Source of the DNA: Nematopogon swammerdamellus
Taxonomy: Eukaryota > Arthropoda > Insecta > Lepidoptera > Adelidae
Assembly: GCA_946902875.1 (NCBI GenBank)
Contig: OX336343.1
Coordinates: 18,957,596-19,021,595 of the forward strand
Reading direction: 5' to 3'
DNA: 64,000 nucleotides
Made by a program: the position numbers and the translations under genes. Shown here piece after piece: positions 63,285 through 64,000 of this stretch (the stretch's first letter is position 1; each line of letters begins with the position of its first letter). The notes below the pieces were generated by a model. It searched no databases and was not told the DNA's origin. It saw only the letters and a list, made by a program, of their open reading frames with translations.

Positions 63285-63464
63285 ATACATACCTACATAC
63301 ATAGCGACAGGATCCTGATACCTCTGGCGCCGCCGCTTCCGCAATCATGTTTTTCATACATGCTCGTGGGTTACGGGTACCTACTACCAAGAACATTTAA
63401 TAGGTAACGACGTCGGACCTTCCCCGCGCCAGTGTAACACGACGTTTGTATTACCGTACAAATG

Positions 63465-63550
63465 CCGTTCGTTACCAACCAATCAGAGCGATACCGCCCG
63501 ATACCACCCAATCAGAGCGCGCGCCGTCCCCTCCGCTACCCGCGGAGCTC
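63465..63550. promoter_or_regulatory. Two CCAATCAGAGCG boxes in a GC-rich patch
   Basis: ACCAATCAGAGCGATACCGC and CCCAATCAGAGCGCGCGCCG lie 32 bases apart, followed by GCTACCCGCGGAGCTCGGCG. Paired CCAAT boxes next to a GC-rich core recall a promoter. The patch lies inside repeats, so it may instead belong to a mobile element. Confidence 0.3.
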
Positions 63551-63664
63551 GGCGACGCTGTTTTTCATATAAGCATTGGACAGTCTGACGTCCATACCTA
63601 TTTAAATGTTCTTGGGTACTACTAACGAATTACTTGACACTTTTCAAGTTTATAGAAAATTGGA

Positions 63665-63895
63665 CTAACTCCCGTGATGTCAGTCAATAACACCTCGGCG
63701 AACTATGTGCCATGTCAGTGCTTCCCTTTGGTCTTGTCGGCTGCGCTGAACTGGACGGAAAACACGAACTATTTACATAGCCACTTCGATCGAACTTTCA
63801 TTTAATGCGGTGTTACTAACCCGAGCGGGTTAAACCCTAACACTTGGTAAGGTAAGAAGGGAAGGGACCTACAGTTTACGTGGAATTCGAACCGC
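63665..63895 (-). mobile_element. Chimeric SINE, diverged copy
   Basis: CTCCCGTGATGTCAGTCAAT, TGCGCTGAACTGGACGGAAA, TTTACATAGCCACTTCGATC, GGTAAGGTAAGAAGGGAAGG and ACAGTTTACGTGGAATTCGA. No 5S part; the tail is missing. Confidence 0.85.
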
Positions 63896-64000
63896 GTGCG
63901 TCCGTCGCACGCGCTTGCTTGCGTCTAGGGCGAACTTTTCCGACTCTTCCACTCACCTTTCGCACTCTCTTTAGTGTTCAATGCAAAACTACACCTTTTT

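Larger units (their letters stand above)
63285..64000 (-). mobile_element. Non-LTR retrotransposon 3' fragment, interrupted; runs off the window
   Basis: 63300-63395 (CATACATGCTCGTGGGTTAC and neighbours) and 63920-64000 (GTCTAGGGCGAACTTTTCCG, ACTCTTCCACTCACCTTTCG) match 27779-27960 and 28434-28475 of the retroelement there, in the same order. About 525 unrelated bases lie between them, including a SINE at 63665-63895. A TACATACATA microsatellite marks the 3' end as in the other copy. Confidence 0.75.

Overview
The window looks like repeat-dense nuclear DNA from an insect, most probably a moth or butterfly. This is inferred from (TTAGG)n telomere-type arrays, R1-, Jockey-, CR1- and RTE-like non-LTR retrotransposon remnants, mariner, hAT and pogo-like DNA transposons, and several short repeats that I associate with lepidopteran genomes (the GGTTCCGTA...CTGTCTGTCCGTC repeat, the GGAGGAGGTTCTCAATTCGAC repeat and the CCCGCGGCTTCGC repeat). 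No complete host gene can be recognised. Two possible host exons are proposed: a minus-strand internal exon at 737-901 and a 5' exon ending near 12256.

Layout. 1-4730: mostly unassigned AT-rich DNA with one candidate exon, a retroelement C-terminus, a foldback and a tandem duplication. 4731-6866: two (CCTAA)n arrays flanking a 5'-truncated R1-clade element that ends in poly(A), which is the arrangement of telomere-repeat-targeting retrotransposons. 7220-8405: a Jockey-like RT remnant interrupted by a pogo-like MITE. 8400-19500: largely low-copy DNA with a tRNA-derived SINE, dispersed repeats and a CpG-rich candidate promoter. 19500-25330: a DNA-transposon cluster with two internally deleted mariners, a hAT MITE with an 8-bp target duplication, and a nest of one repeat inside another. 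26970-29400: a retroelement with a hAT MITE inside it. 30593-32426: a foldback made of 18 exactly 100-bp units in head-to-head arrays. 35070-37103: a hAT element with an 8-bp target duplication and a CR1-like fragment inserted inside it. 37100-44900: mostly unassigned, with one GC-rich promoter-like block. 44900-64000: SINE-rich DNA, plus a roughly 2-kb inverted-repeat element at 55359-57406 whose loop is filled exactly by a 212-codon ORF.

The commonest repeat is a SINE whose best copies (23771-24152 and 60586-60800) have a head combining a tRNA-like A box, a clear internal 5S rRNA segment and a tRNA-like B box. At least ten more copies or pieces share its body. A second SINE type (54025-54420 and 62335-62565) shares part of that body but has an ordinary tRNA-like head. 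The most noteworthy items are the chimeric modular SINEs, the 100-bp foldback array, the ORF-in-a-hairpin element, and the R1-clade element in telomeric repeat.

All family assignments were made by reading the sequence; no database search was run.
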